NCBI GenBank assembly: GCA_033297075.1
Contig: MU858193.1
Span: forward strand, 8,811 to 72,810
Direction: 5' to 3'
Length of the DNA stretch: 64,000 bases
DNA from: Rhypophila decipiens
Lineage: Eukaryota > Ascomycota > Sordariomycetes > Sordariales > Naviculisporaceae
Position 1 is the stretch's first letter. Each line of letters starts with the position of its first letter. Under the pieces are notes generated by a model. The model was not told the DNA's origin. It worked only from the letters and a program-made list of their open reading frames with translations, and did not search any database. Of this stretch, positions 19,977 through 30,969 are shown one piece after another. Position numbers and translations under genes: made by a program.

Positions 19977-21570
19977 ATGCATAGCCAAACATTCAATGCA
20001 GTTGCAGTTCTGCTGCTCGCAACAAGGAGCAATGGCCATAAGCAAAAAGGGGACGCGGTGAGTGTCGACTGTCAAAGCTCGACAGAACTGCAGTCCAGGC
20101 TAACATTACACAAAGTGTCTCGCCCTGTCAAAGGCCCTCCCAGGGCAGGTCAGCTTCCCCAACTCGACCCTCTACGCGATAGAGAACAACTACTGGTCGC
20201 AGCGACAGGCTGCTCTCGAGCCGTCGTGCTTCGTTGCTCCCAGCAAAACCGCCGACGTGTCAACGGCCATCAAGATCCTCACCTCACTCGACCAGCCCTT
20301 TTCCGTCAAGGGCGGGGGACACGCAGCCTTTCCTGGTGCCTCCAATGTCGAAGATGGTGTTACCATTGACCTCTTTCGCCTGACTGAGATGACCATTTCT
20401 GCCGACAGAAAGACCGTCTCAGTCGGCGCGGGAAACCGTTGGATCAACGTTTCCGAAACCCTCGACCCACTCGGCCTGGCCGTGGTCGGCGGGCGTGTCT
20501 CGGACGTCGGCGTAGGCGGACTCATCCTCGGCGGCGGGATCTCTTACTTCTCGGGCAGATACGGCTGGGCCTGTGACAACGTGCGCAACTACGAAGTCGT
20601 CCTCTCCTCAGGCAAAATCGTCAACGCATCCCCGGCCGCCAACCGTGACCTCTACTGGGCCTTGCGCGGCGGGGCAGGAACCAACTTTGGCGTCGTGACA
20701 CGCTTCGACCTCGCCTCGTTTGAGCAAGGAGACCTCTGGCATCGCTCTCTCATCTTCCCAGGCCAGCTCAACACAACGCTCATTCCAATCTTCCACAATC
20801 TGACGGTTAACGGACTCCCCTCTGACCCGGCAGCTCATACGTATTTCCTACTCACGTATCTCGAGCAGCTGGGCGGGTTTGCCGTTCTTACATCCCAGTT
20901 CCACTCTACACCTCCCCCTTCCCTTCCGGCTCAAGAATTTATCCCATCAATCTTCAGCCCCTTCAACGCTGTTGCCCAAGCAGCAATTGTCAACACCACT
21001 ACAATCGCCAACATCAGCACCGTATCGCAGTCTATCAGCCAGCCATCCGGGTCGCAACAGATCTGGATGAACGTTGCGGTGTCTGTAGCTTCACCCTCAG
21101 CCAGCCAGTTACTGATCGATATTGTTCCTCTCTGGCAGTCCTACGTCGCCAATCTGCTTTCTCAGGTCCCTTCGAGCAATGGAACACAGCTCTTAACACC
21201 GTACCTTATTTTCCAGCCGATGTCCAGCAACATCCTAACCGCAATGCAAGTCGCTGGTGGAAACACACTAGGACTGGATGTAAAACGTGGTCCGCGCATG
21301 ATTGTCCAACTGTCGGTGACCTGGTCAGATGCGGGGCTGAATAGGCTTGTGGAGAAGAAAACCAAGGAGTTGATTGACGATATCAACAAGTTGGCGAAGA
21401 GGAGAAACCTGGATGATGGGTTTGTGTACATGAATTATGCCGAGCCGTCGCAGGATGTGTTTTCCAGCTATGGACGGGAGAATAAAGATCGTTTGAAGAG
21501 GGTGGCGAGGAAATATGATCCCACTGAGGAGCTCAAGAGGCTTTGGAGGGGGTACTTCAAGTTGGGCTGA
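19977..21570 (+). CDS. Secreted FAD-linked oxidase (berberine-bridge type)
   Basis: Exons 19977-20057 and 20116-21570 (58-bp intron, GTGAGT donor, GGCTAAC branch) give 511 residues. The first exon encodes a signal-peptide-like N-terminus. The FAD_binding_4 domain follows, with SVKGGGHAAFPG, where His96 is the expected covalent 8-alpha flavin attachment, then VGVGGLILGGGISYFSGRYGWACDN and the GGAGTNFGVVTRF segment. A BBE-type C-terminal motif (YMNYAEPSQD...YDPTEELKRLW) closes the chain. The second flavin link through cysteine, seen in bicovalent members, is not obvious. Members oxidise alcohols, oligosaccharides or secondary-metabolite intermediates with H2O2 release. No biosynthetic cluster surrounds it, so a secreted carbohydrate or detoxifying oxidase is an inference. 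Confidence 0.88.
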
Positions 21571-22270
21571 TGCCTTGGTTAGTAGGGTTAGGGTCTGTTA
21601 GAGGTCTCGAAATTGGCCTTGTCATGTAGAAAGAAGTTGCTTCTGCAGGAGGACATCGCTTACAAAGCAAACAAGCTAATCGCTTGATTAGACTGAAATC
21701 TTTAATCCAACCTGCTACTACAACTAACTATAGGACTTATAAATAGAGGTACAGGGTGCTGTTCAAGAACTTACATGTCGACCAAAGCACCTGATCCCTT
21801 CCCTCGAGTTATCAGCCAGGAACATACAACAAATTCGGCTGCACGGAACCAGAAAATCTAAACCTACAAGTGCTTCCAAAAGAGAAAAAGCACGGTGCGG
21901 GTGACAAAGCAAAAACCCAGGTGCCATGGCATGATCTCAAGATAGGGGCCTCGCGTCTATTGATAAGGGGCTTACGGCTGAATGTGTGGTTTCGGGGATA
22001 ACGGCCCCCTTTTCGTTGAGCCGCAAAACGCCACCAACCATCCAGACTCTCTGGGGATCTGGATAACAGAAAGCTTAGCGCTCAGATTGGGTACGCCACG
22101 ATTCAATCTCCACGGCATGGAAAATTGGTGATGCCAAGCAAATATTGGCACAGAATGGCTTCCAGTCGAGGCTTCCAGGCTCTTGATAGGGCTTTTTCGA
22201 GTACCGGAGCGGCAAGGACTAGTCAAGTTATGAGTATAATATAAAGGGGCCAAGACCTTTCTTGTTCATT
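21571..22270. other. Intergenic, small hairpin
   Basis: A 6-bp stem hairpin CTAATC-GCTT-GATTAG at 21676-21691 follows the FAD oxidase gene; its meaning is unclear. No gene is supported. Confidence 0.45.
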
Positions 22271-24538
22271 ATGCCGCTTCTTGAAGGTCTTCCTGGTATC
22301 TTGGGTTCACGATTAGAGGCTTTTGTCAATATGGCTTCATCGTCCAGTCGTTTCTTTTCGCTGCTTTTCTTTCATGTTCTTTTCGCCTTTGGGTCATGTC
22401 GCTCATTTTATCGTTCAGCTCAGGAGCATAAGTTTCCCGTCCTACGACTCCACCGTCGAGGATCCGAGGGGCTAGATAGGAACCAGACGCTTTCCCCGTT
22501 ATCAGACTCGTATATGTGCAATTTCACCCAAGAGTATTTACTCTCGGTACGATGCCAGAGCGACGACAATCTTTGATGATGTGACATACATCACTGACAT
22601 CCCAATCAGGCCGCGAAAACCAACTGCAGCCACTACATATCCCCGCTTGAACAGAGCATCGCCCTTTCGCCATGGGACAGATCCGAATCCATCGCCAGCT
22701 TTGTCAACTGTACCTACCACGAGATCGCAAGCCGCTTCGCCGACTTTCCCGATGGCACTTCAACACTTGTATTCCACGGGGGAACCCTGTTCTTCACCCC
22801 GAAGCCGAACATATCTGACGCCCGAGCCTTCCCGCCCCCGGCACCTGTCGATTTATTAGGATAGGACCAGCTAGCAAACCTTCCCGAGGTCGTGCCCTTC
22901 CTTCCGGTGCGTAAAGCCAAGATTTAGTTCAGCAATATCTTCATTTCATATCCGGCTGACGTCGATTTAACCTCTACAGATCCTCCAAGACATAACCAAA
23001 TCGGCTTTTGCCGATCTTACTCAAGACAAACCAAGCCACTGCACTTCAGCCCCTGGGCAAACAAACGCAACAAATATGACCATTCCCTCAAGTTATTACA
23101 TGCAGCATGCTGACCTTACAGGCAGTGCGCAATCCATCCTCCAGTTGATTGAGATCGGGTAAATGTGACCCTTTTTCTGTAAAGTTTGTACTCCTTGCTA
23201 TGCTAACCCATGATATCTATCGCAGCACACAACAATACACCCGCTGCACCGTGCAAACCCAACCGGCCACCCAAGAATCAGTCCAATCCTGCGTTACAGA
23301 CGCAGTCTCTAGACTCAGCTCTGTCATCCCCGCCCCCTTATTCATCTACTTTGGTGCCTCAGAATGCGACTCCAGGCTCTGGTCTTTTGTCGGCGTGGCC
23401 CTCTCCATCACGCTCGAACTCCTCCACCTAACCGCAATAATGTACATCAACCACCGAGCAGGCGACCATTCCCATACGTCTTTCTCCTGGCTACAATTCC
23501 TAGTCAAACTCGCCTCCGGGCTAGGTGAACCCGCTGTGCAAGCATTACTCCTACAGAAAGCAAACTCCCTCGTCAGAAATACAAGCCCAACTTCAGGAGG
23601 CGGAAGTGTGCCCTTTGTCCTAGCAGCAATGGAATTCCTCCAACCTACCGCGGCCCCCCTCGTAGCGGCAATTTCAGGCTGGTATTTCTCCAGAGGTTTT
23701 GGGTTTCAGGTTTTTGCAACCGAGGCGATAACTACACTCCTAGGATTCGTCATGATACTGGGGTTTACTTCATTTCAGCCCCTCCTAATCCTAGCGGCGT
23801 TGGGAATGGGAGTAGCTGGATCCATAGGGATCGCTCCCTTTTTGGTGCCGATTGGTCTGCTCTGCGCGGTCGGGCCGTGGGTTCTGGTGTACCTGTCCTT
23901 TGGACTAATGGGACTGCCAATGCAGACTGGGCTAATGTTTGGTGTGATCGAGATGTGTATTGGTTCTGAGACGGGATATGGATTTGGGTTGTTTTTCATT
24001 TGTCTGCTTATTTTGATCATGGTTTTGGGGTTTATTGGGCTGACGCCTATCTTTGCGATTTGGGAGGCTATTTGGGTTGGGTTGAAGAAGTACAAAGACT
24101 GGAGTGAGAAGAGGAGGAGGAGGAAGGAGGAAGCGATGTTGATGATGGGAGGATCACAGTTGCAAGCACCGGTGTATCAGCAGCATGAGCTACATGCCCA
24201 GGGTTCAAAGGAGCCGCTGATGGTTGTGGGCACAAAGGAGGTGATGGGGCCTGAGAAAACGGAGAACCTGTTCCCTTTGGCGAGATGGTTCAGACGACGA
24301 TTCCAGAACACGTCGAGGCTGAAGAGGGGCTTTGTCAAGTGTGTGTTTTGGACCTTCATTGCGCCCGAGTCTGGTCTCGTTTGTGGGCAAGTGGATGTTT
24401 ATGGTCAACATCTTGAATCTTGCAGGCGAGGTTTATTGTCCGAATGGGTATAAAGAGGCTACGTGGGGAGGACTGGGATTCAAGCCTGCTGTGTTGTTGA
24501 TTGGTGTTTTGCTCCAGTTCTTTGGTCTTACAGCTTAG
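22271..24538 (+). pseudogene. Multispanning membrane protein gene, apparently broken
   Basis: Exons 22271-22546, 22610-22906, 22980-23158 and 23226 onward join in frame through well-formed introns (63, 73, 67 bp; CTGAC/CTAAC branches). The product has a signal peptide, a luminal or extracellular Cys/Asn-rich domain (~residues 25-250) and about eight membrane spans between 23370 and 24090. A charged linker (EKRRRRKEEA) and two more hydrophobic stretches follow. Exon 2 has an in-frame TAG at 22862-22864 while protein-like sequence (DQLANLPEVVPFLP) continues after it. Near 24375-24395 the best frame moves by one base; an alternative is an unusual intron 24341-24425 without a good branch site. 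Family not recognised. Confidence 0.6.
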
Positions 24539-25496
24539 GTCACATATGTTATCAACGTCCATTGGCAATTTTGAGGAGGTCGTTTGCCCGGTATGTTTGG
24601 TATCGCGTTTAAGTTGCTCAGACAAGGTCACAAGAATAAATGGTATGGTTACATTGTGTCACCTGCTTTCACGGCTATCTTGGTTCCCCGTTGACTGTCA
24701 GATACCTTTAGGCCATCTTCCTGTCGTAACAAGTCCTGTGACGCCTGTTAATCTCCCATCTCGGAATAAGCGCAATTTTGTTGTCGGTAGATATATTGCC
24801 AAGTGCAAGATATAATTTGTTGATACTAGTAGTCCCGTAGCGAAACGGGGTTCGGAGGTCAGAAATCTCAAATAGCAGTGAGCAGGTTAAGTAAATCGTG
24901 AAGTCGGTCGACGGAGACGAGCGGAACACAGAATGTAGGGAGGTGGGTTTGCATTTATCCTCGGCAAGAATAACGGCCTTGCTTGGTACTTCTGCAATAT
25001 CAAGAGAGGAGAAGGAGTTTCGGCAGCGCAATTTCACAACAGCCGGTTCCGAAACCGTATTCCCATAGAAGGTGGCGCAGAGGAGCTGGTCAATGTGACA
25101 GAGAACTCGGGTGTCATTCCGGGGAAGGGACAGTCTTTAATGACGTCTTGCCAGGGAAAGGTCGGACCGGGGAGGAAAGGGGTTCGTGGGTAGGAGAATG
25201 TACACTATGAGCAATATCGCGGCTGTTCACAAGATGATCAACGTGGTCCTCGGCAGACTGACATCGGCCCGTTTCCTATATCCAGGAGCCTGGTTGGTGG
25301 CAAATTGTGTGTACAAAATAAATATTGATCACTCGGAGATCTGAGCCGGTGATCAAGATCCTGGGGAAGGCACGGAGACCACTCCGACTTCCGGAAAGGG
25401 AAGTCCTGCTCCCATATGGGGCCGTATGTGGAGTTGTTCAGCAGTCGATGGTACCAAAATGTCCAAGGGTCACAAGAGCCTCAACATTCTTGCAGA
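24539..25496. other. Intergenic between membrane pseudogene and GH12
   Basis: No supported ORF. The segment from ~25200 is the GH12 promoter and contains one CreA-type CTGGGG at about 25361; carbon repression through it is inference. Confidence 0.45.
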
Positions 25497-25503
25497 TATA
25501 AGA
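25497..25503 (+). promoter_or_regulatory. TATA box of the GH12 gene
   Basis: TATAAGA lies 98 bp upstream of the ATG at 25601. Confidence 0.55.
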
Positions 25504-25600
25504 CCTGTGCAATCGAACGCCACAAACCTCCTACATGACCTGCTGCAGTTGTCAGATCTTCGGTACCATCCACGATCCCACCCTAGACACATCCATCACA

Positions 25601-26511
25601 ATGAAGCTCACACTCGCTCTCGTTTCATCACTCTCGATGGCCCTTGCGGCTCCCTCTACCGAGGTCGTCTCGTCCCTCGACAAGCGCCAGCAAAGGAGTC
25701 TCTGCGGTCTATATGACTACTGGTCTGGCTATGGCTACGAGATGCTCAACAACCTTTGGGGAAAAGACACGGCCAGCTCCGGATCCCAGTGCACCTATCT
25801 GAATAGTGCCTCCGACAGCGGTATCGCATGGAGCTCGACCTGGAACTGGCAGGGCGCTCCCGACAACGTCAAGAGCTACGTGTACGTCGGCAGGCAGGTC
25901 ACCAAGGGCCGCAAGATCTCGCAGATCAACAGCATGCCCACCTCCATCTCGTGGCGGTACGACACCGAGAACATTCGTGCCAATGTCGCGTACGACGTCT
26001 TTACGGCTGCCGACCCGAACCATGCCAACAGCGGGGGTGACTACGAGTTGATGATTTGGTAAGTTCATTGGGTCATTTCTTGTACCCGGCTAAATCCGCC
26101 ATATGCGCACCAATGGCTGACAGAAGACCGCTTGACAGGCTTGCTCGCCTCGGTAATGTCTATCCCATCGGCCAAAAGATGACGACCGTCAACATCGGCG
26201 GCAAGAACTGGGACCTCTGGGAGGGCTACAACGGCAAAATGAAGGTCTTCAGTTTCCTTGCTCAGGGCACCACCTACAGCTGGAGCGGCGATGCCAAGCA
26301 CTTCTTCAACTGGCTCCAACAGAACAAGGGATATCCCGCCAGCCAGCAGAACGTGATCGGTATGTCTCCGTCACTTCTTCCCACTTTCTTTATTGCTGCG
26401 TCAGTTGTGCATGACTAACACCTTTCAATAGTCTACCAAGTTGGAACAGAGGCGTTCACAGGCGGCCCGGCCACCTTCACCGTCTCCCAGTTCTCTGCCA
26501 GCATTAACTAA
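25601..26511 (+). CDS. GH12 endo-beta-1,4-glucanase / xyloglucanase
   Basis: Exons 25601-26058, 26139-26359 and 26432-26511 (introns 80 and 72 bp; GTAAGT and GTATGT donors, CTAAC branch in the second) give 252 residues. The protein has a signal peptide (MKLTLALVSSLSMALA), a KR pro-site near residue 28-29, and the GH12 jelly-roll sequence. The catalytic nucleophile is Glu149 (DYELMIW) and the acid/base is Glu233 (VGTEAFTGG). The length is normal for single-domain GH12; no CBM. It hydrolyses beta-1,4-glucan or xyloglucan backbones outside the cell with retention of configuration. Together with the AA9 enzyme it points to lignocellulose use. Specificity between cellulose and xyloglucan cannot be decided by eye. 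Confidence 0.94.
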
Positions 26512-28313
26512 GCCTCGCCGAGAGATTAATTGGGCTTGGTCATTCGAAGGAGTTTATCTGGCGATGCATCTTTCACACTTGCATCTTGTATATAGCCATT
26601 CCATGTCTTGTATGTAGTTAACTTCCTTGCACCAAAGTATCGTCGAAATCTGCATGGATCTTTTGACTTTAAAGAGGGTCGTTCTTGAAGCGAGAGGTCC
26701 GTCCCATATTCACCAAACCACTGACCTCATCCTCCTCCTCCGAATGCTTATCACAGTTAGACCAAACAGCCCATCTTTTTCGTTTCCAGGCTTTTCCTCT
26801 TTGCGGGGATCCGGTACCATAGTTGTTAAAAACCGGGAAAGTAAGCTGCCACTGTCCGTCCGAGATAGATTAATTGAGTCCAAGGCTACGGAGTACAGCT
26901 CCGAGAGCCACGGCGTTCATATCCGTAACTGTGACTTCGCCAGGCTCCTCCGTCAACCGCTCTTAGCGCTCCAATCGGCTGTTTTCCTGGCGTTGTGTCT
27001 AGCGACTTCACAACGCTCCAATCGGCTGTCCTAGCGCCTCGGCGGAAAACCTGGGGAACCGAGTTAGCCGAGTCCGGGGTTCCCCGCGATGCTCCCTGCT
27101 GCTGCAGCAGATGATCACGGCTTATAAGACCCCTGTCATGGACTGTTGTGATACCTTCACAGTTCTTATCATGGACGTTTTTGAGAGTCAAATCACCACC
27201 ACGTACCACGGAGGAACAGCCAGCCCGGGAAGGTGCCACAGCGAGCTGTCAACGAGACAAATCTCTTGACTAATGCTAGGTACGCTGAGGTGACGGGGCA
27301 ATCCACAGTCCAGGCCGGTAATTGAAAATGAAACCCTTATAGATCGTCAAATCACTGGTTTCTTTATGTTGAAGAAAGAAGAAATATCCTTGCTTTGTAA
27401 AAGATGTCTTAACCTATACTGCTTTGTTTACATATCATAAAGGGGGAGGGGGAGTCAACGTGCTAAAAAGGTGGAGCTTTGTGTCCCTACATAACCCTAA
27501 CCACGGTTCCTCACCACATTTCTCCCTTTTGCTCTTGAACTGCCCACTTCAGCTATAAAATCAGGTTCAAACGGACCTCGGGAGTAATAACCAACAAGAG
27601 GGATTTCAGTTGACGAGGAGACTTTTCATCTAGCCTCCTCCGTCATCACTCTCTTCTTGCTTACGTGAAGCTAATTGCTGAGATATATGCAGATAGTTTT
27701 CTTACCCTTACTAACATCGCACTTTGAACGCCACGCGCTCATTTGGCTCTTCACCGGCGGATCGCTGCTGATGGAAGAAAACCATGAGCTGGGGAAGTCA
27801 TAAATGACGAAATAATGAACAATGGACTGGTCGTTGGTCAGCGCTGTCAGCTATTCCGGGACTCCGGAAGACTACGCCACAAAGCAATGATGTATGTCAG
27901 GCCACTACTAGAACCAGCCACATCGTAAGCGAAGATGTAAGTGACGGACTTAAGGTTAAGAACATAACATTTAATGATGGTTATTGTCTCGGTCACAGAC
28001 AGATATGCGCACCGTTCAATCTGCGAAAACGTGAAAAGTCCTCCACGCACTAGCACCACCTCAAGAATGCCACCGTAGGCTAGGTCTCCAAATTCACCTC
28101 TTCATAATTGACACAGAATCTAGAAGCAGTAACATAGGCATCATAGTTTTGTCTGGAAACGAAACATGGCTTTTCGGTGAGAAAACAGCGTGGAACTCAA
28201 TGTGTCATCACTCTTTTTCCTTGGTGGGAGAATCACATGCTGACTGACCGTCTATTGAAATGATGGCATGATGGCCCGGACATGCAAACTACAAACGTAA
28301 TACGTGGGATTGA
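26512..28313. other. 1.8-kb gene-poor stretch with a TATA-headed orphan ORF
   Basis: A clean TATAAAA at 27554-27560 and a CT-rich leader precede a 38-codon ORF (27687-27803) starting MQIVFLPLL. No splice-linked continuation was found, so it may be the remnant of a gene. Around 26965-27035 the string CGCTCCAATCGGCTGT occurs twice. Nothing else was recognised. Confidence 0.45.
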
Positions 28314-28320
28314 TATAATG
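28314..28320 (+). promoter_or_regulatory. TATA-like element of the lipase gene
   Basis: TATAATG lies 96 bp upstream of the preferred ATG at 28410 and only 36 bp upstream of the in-frame ATG at 28350, which supports the later start. Confidence 0.4.
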
Positions 28321-28409
28321 ATCCATTGTTCTCATTATATCAAGAAGTCATGTCCATCATAATATGGAATCATAGCTCTCAAGACCGTGGTGTTCTTGAC
28401 CAAGTAATC

Positions 28410-29672
28410 ATGGTCCTTATTCAATTTTGTGGCTCAATAGCATTGCTTCTGGGTGCCTGCTCGGCAGCCCCAATCCTTGAACACGAGTGGAATAGCATCA
28501 AAGTTCCTTTACCGAGCTCAGATCCATGGTACCACAACTTCACCAACTCGGCCTGCGACCTGGCGTCACTCGAGCCCGGGGATGTGATTGACAAACGAGC
28601 AGTCGAGATCCCGAGCTTTCTGAGCGGCAGTGTTTCCTCAGCCTGGCAGGTCAAGTTCCGTACGACCGACAGCCGCTTCCAGCCGACATGGGCAGTCACC
28701 ACTCTATACTCACCCAAGAAGCGCGACAACCTCGCTTTGGTTTCTTATCAACATTTCACTGACTCGGCCGATATTGACAAGAGTCCCAGCTACAATATCA
28801 TCAATCATGATATCGTGGATGGCGCAGCGTGGAAGACCTTTGTTGGCCCCCTGGCCGAGACATGGTACGTCAATTTGCCAGATTATGAAGGACCCGGCGC
28901 CAGCTTCGGAGCTGGCCACATGTCGGGCCATGCAACATTGGATTCCATCCGCGCTGTGAGACGCTTGGGCAGCCAGTACACCGGTCTTCCGGACAACGCG
29001 CCGGTGGCCATGTGGGGATACTCGGGCGGAGCACTGGCCACTGAGTGGGCAGTAGAGCGTCAAGGTTCCTACGCCCCAGAACTCAAAATCACTGCCGCCG
29101 TCATCGGAGGGCTCACACCCAACACCACACGCACCTTTGGCATAACCAGCGAGAGAAAGTCAACCTACGCTTGGCTGATCCCCAATACAGTACGGGGACT
29201 GGCATCTCAATTCCCACAAATCAAACCAGACCTCGTGGAGGCTACCAACGCGAGTACATGGGAGGAGGCCGTGCACGACCTAATGGACGCGGCAGACGAT
29301 CAGACCGGGGAGTTTGAAGACCTCAGGGACGTTCTCGACTCTCTGCTCGGAAAGTTCAACTTCAAGGTAGCTCTCTCGTTTGATGGCTTGATGGGCTACA
29401 GCGGCGTTCCGCTGATGCCCATCTTCCTCTACCATGCCGACCACGATCAACTTGCCCCTGTCGAGGACGTGCGCGAGCTGAAGGATCGGTACTGTCAAGT
29501 CGATGATGTCTCCATTTCGTTCCAGATCAGCACCATTTCGACTTGGGCGATCGGAGATGCGCATATCAATGAGGGCATCCGTGGGGCTGCTGAAGCACAG
29601 AACAGGTGGCTCCCCGATGCATTTGCAGGAAAGCTGCCCAACGGGTGCACAGAAACTAAAACCTTGCGTTAA
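28410..29672 (+). CDS. Secretory lipase (LIP family)
   Basis: A 420-residue intronless alpha/beta hydrolase of the fungal secretory-lipase family (Candida LIP-like). The start at 28410 gives a clear signal peptide (MVLIQFCGSIALLLGACSA); an in-frame ATG at 28350 would bury it behind 20 residues. The nucleophile elbow GYSGG places Ser205 as catalytic serine. The acidic residue in YHADHDQLAPV and the histidine in IGDAHINEG are in the expected C-terminal positions. Such enzymes hydrolyse triacylglycerols or other esters outside the cell. Several Asn-X-Ser/Thr sites suggest N-glycosylation. It stands alone in a gene-poor neighbourhood. Confidence 0.9.
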   Translation: MVLIQFCGSIALLLGACSAAPILEHEWNSIKVPLPSSDPWYHNFTNSACDLASLEPGDVIDKRAVEIPSFLSGSVSSAWQVKFRTTDSRFQPTWAVTTLYSPKKRDNLALVSYQHFTDSADIDKSPSYNIINHDIVDGAAWKTFVGPLAETWYVNLPDYEGPGASFGAGHMSGHATLDSIRAVRRLGSQYTGLPDNAPVAMWGYSGGALATEWAVERQGSYAPELKITAAVIGGLTPNTTRTFGITSERKSTYAWLIPNTVRGLASQFPQIKPDLVEATNASTWEEAVHDLMDAADDQTGEFEDLRDVLDSLLGKFNFKVALSFDGLMGYSGVPLMPIFLYHADHDQLAPVEDVRELKDRYCQVDDVSISFQISTISTWAIGDAHINEGIRGAAEAQNRWLPDAFAGKLPNGCTETKTLR

Positions 29673-30818
29673 TGCAAGTGAATTAAGAATTGTCGGGGTG
29701 TTTATACATGAGAACAATGTACTTTCTTTTCGTCGGCTTCTCTTCATTTGTCCCTCTGTTTTCGGCATCCTGTTCTCATACCAGGGAGAAGTCGATCAAT
29801 CCACTGGAAGATAGAGTGTGAAAGTCGCCAGTTACATATCTAAGGAACATTTATTTCCCCAATCCAAGAAAGACATTTTAGGTTCATTGCCGAAGAGAAA
29901 AACAGCACTATCTACTACCTTGTCATTCCGACATTCCCAAAGATATACCGGGGCTATCTGGGGCCCTTTGTGTGCCTCGCTCATAGTTATTCTGACAAGA
30001 AAAGACCCTCCGGCCAACACCAAACCCCGAACGAACTTCTGCCCGAAGAGGGTATAAGCAAGAGGATGACTGTTCGGACAGCCCATTTTGACTTACGGGA
30101 CAGCTTTACTACCTATAACCCTGACCCTCGATACATCTGCCTTGTATCTCCAAGGTCAACCCCCATACTGAATAGATTTTTGTACCTAGAATTAACCCCC
30201 AACTTGCTACGCACCTTTTTCAACCAACTCTATCTACTACTAGCCTTTACTATAGTAGTAAGCCTATAGCGAATTCAAGGAGTAATATGGTGGAAAGGGG
30301 TATATGGCAATTGCAGGGGCCGATTTACAGTATAAGAACTTGTCTTGGCATGGGCAGTTACCTGGAAAATCAATGGTGGAGGTACCCGCTGTCCCATAAG
30401 TCAAAATGGGCAGTCCCAACAGTCATCCTCATAAGCAATTGACCAGTCATAACAGGCTTTGGGCTTGCTTATTTCGGGCTTGAAACTTGACAGTTGCCGA
30501 CCTCTGTTTCGGTCATGGCCTACAAAGCGACCGCATTGGTCTGTGAGTTCGGACCGGAAACCAACATCGGCGTCCCGGCTCCGGGCCGGGACTGGCCTTC
30601 TGACTCAAGATTATAAGGGTCAAAGGTTAAGATGGCCTTCATATTGGGTCGCTGAGACAAGAGCTCGTCTCACCCGAAGCAACGAGGGGGTCATCGCCGC
30701 ACATGCGCCACCCGGGTCTGTTGACTACGCCGCACCCTCAGGGCTGACAGGGGCACATGATCTGCTTGAACTTATTATTATATCCAAGTCTGGCACCAAC
30801 AGTCCGACACCTCGACGG
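29673..30818. other. Intergenic containing a MITE
   Basis: Besides the 369-bp inverted-repeat element at 30062-30430, no ORF with support. The downstream 380 bp are the promoter of the gene at 30970. Confidence 0.5.
30062..30430. mobile_element. hAT-like MITE, 43-bp TIRs, exact 8-bp TSD
   Basis: The ends 30062-30104 and 30388-30430 are inverted repeats with three mismatches in 43 positions (outermost bases GAGGATGACTG). The 8-mer ATAAGCAA directly flanks both sides (30054-30061 and 30431-30438), an exact target duplication of the length made by hAT-type transposases. The element is 369 bp, has no coding capacity, and its middle is AT-rich with a small internal palindrome. The hAT label rests on duplication length only; P-type or Merlin-type elements are alternatives. 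Confidence 0.85.
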
Positions 30819-30825
30819 TATATAG
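30819..30825 (+). promoter_or_regulatory. TATA box of the gene at 30970
   Basis: TATATAG 145 bp upstream of the ATG, followed by a CT-rich leader. Confidence 0.5.
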
Positions 30826-30969
30826 AATGAGGAATCCATCATCTTTCTCGTTGCGGAAATCATCAGCATCATCTCATCCGAGTCTCGCACTCCTCTCAGC
30901 ACAACAAGACTCCGCAACGAATTATCCTTCTTTCGCCAGATCACAACACCCTACCGCAAAACCACCACC

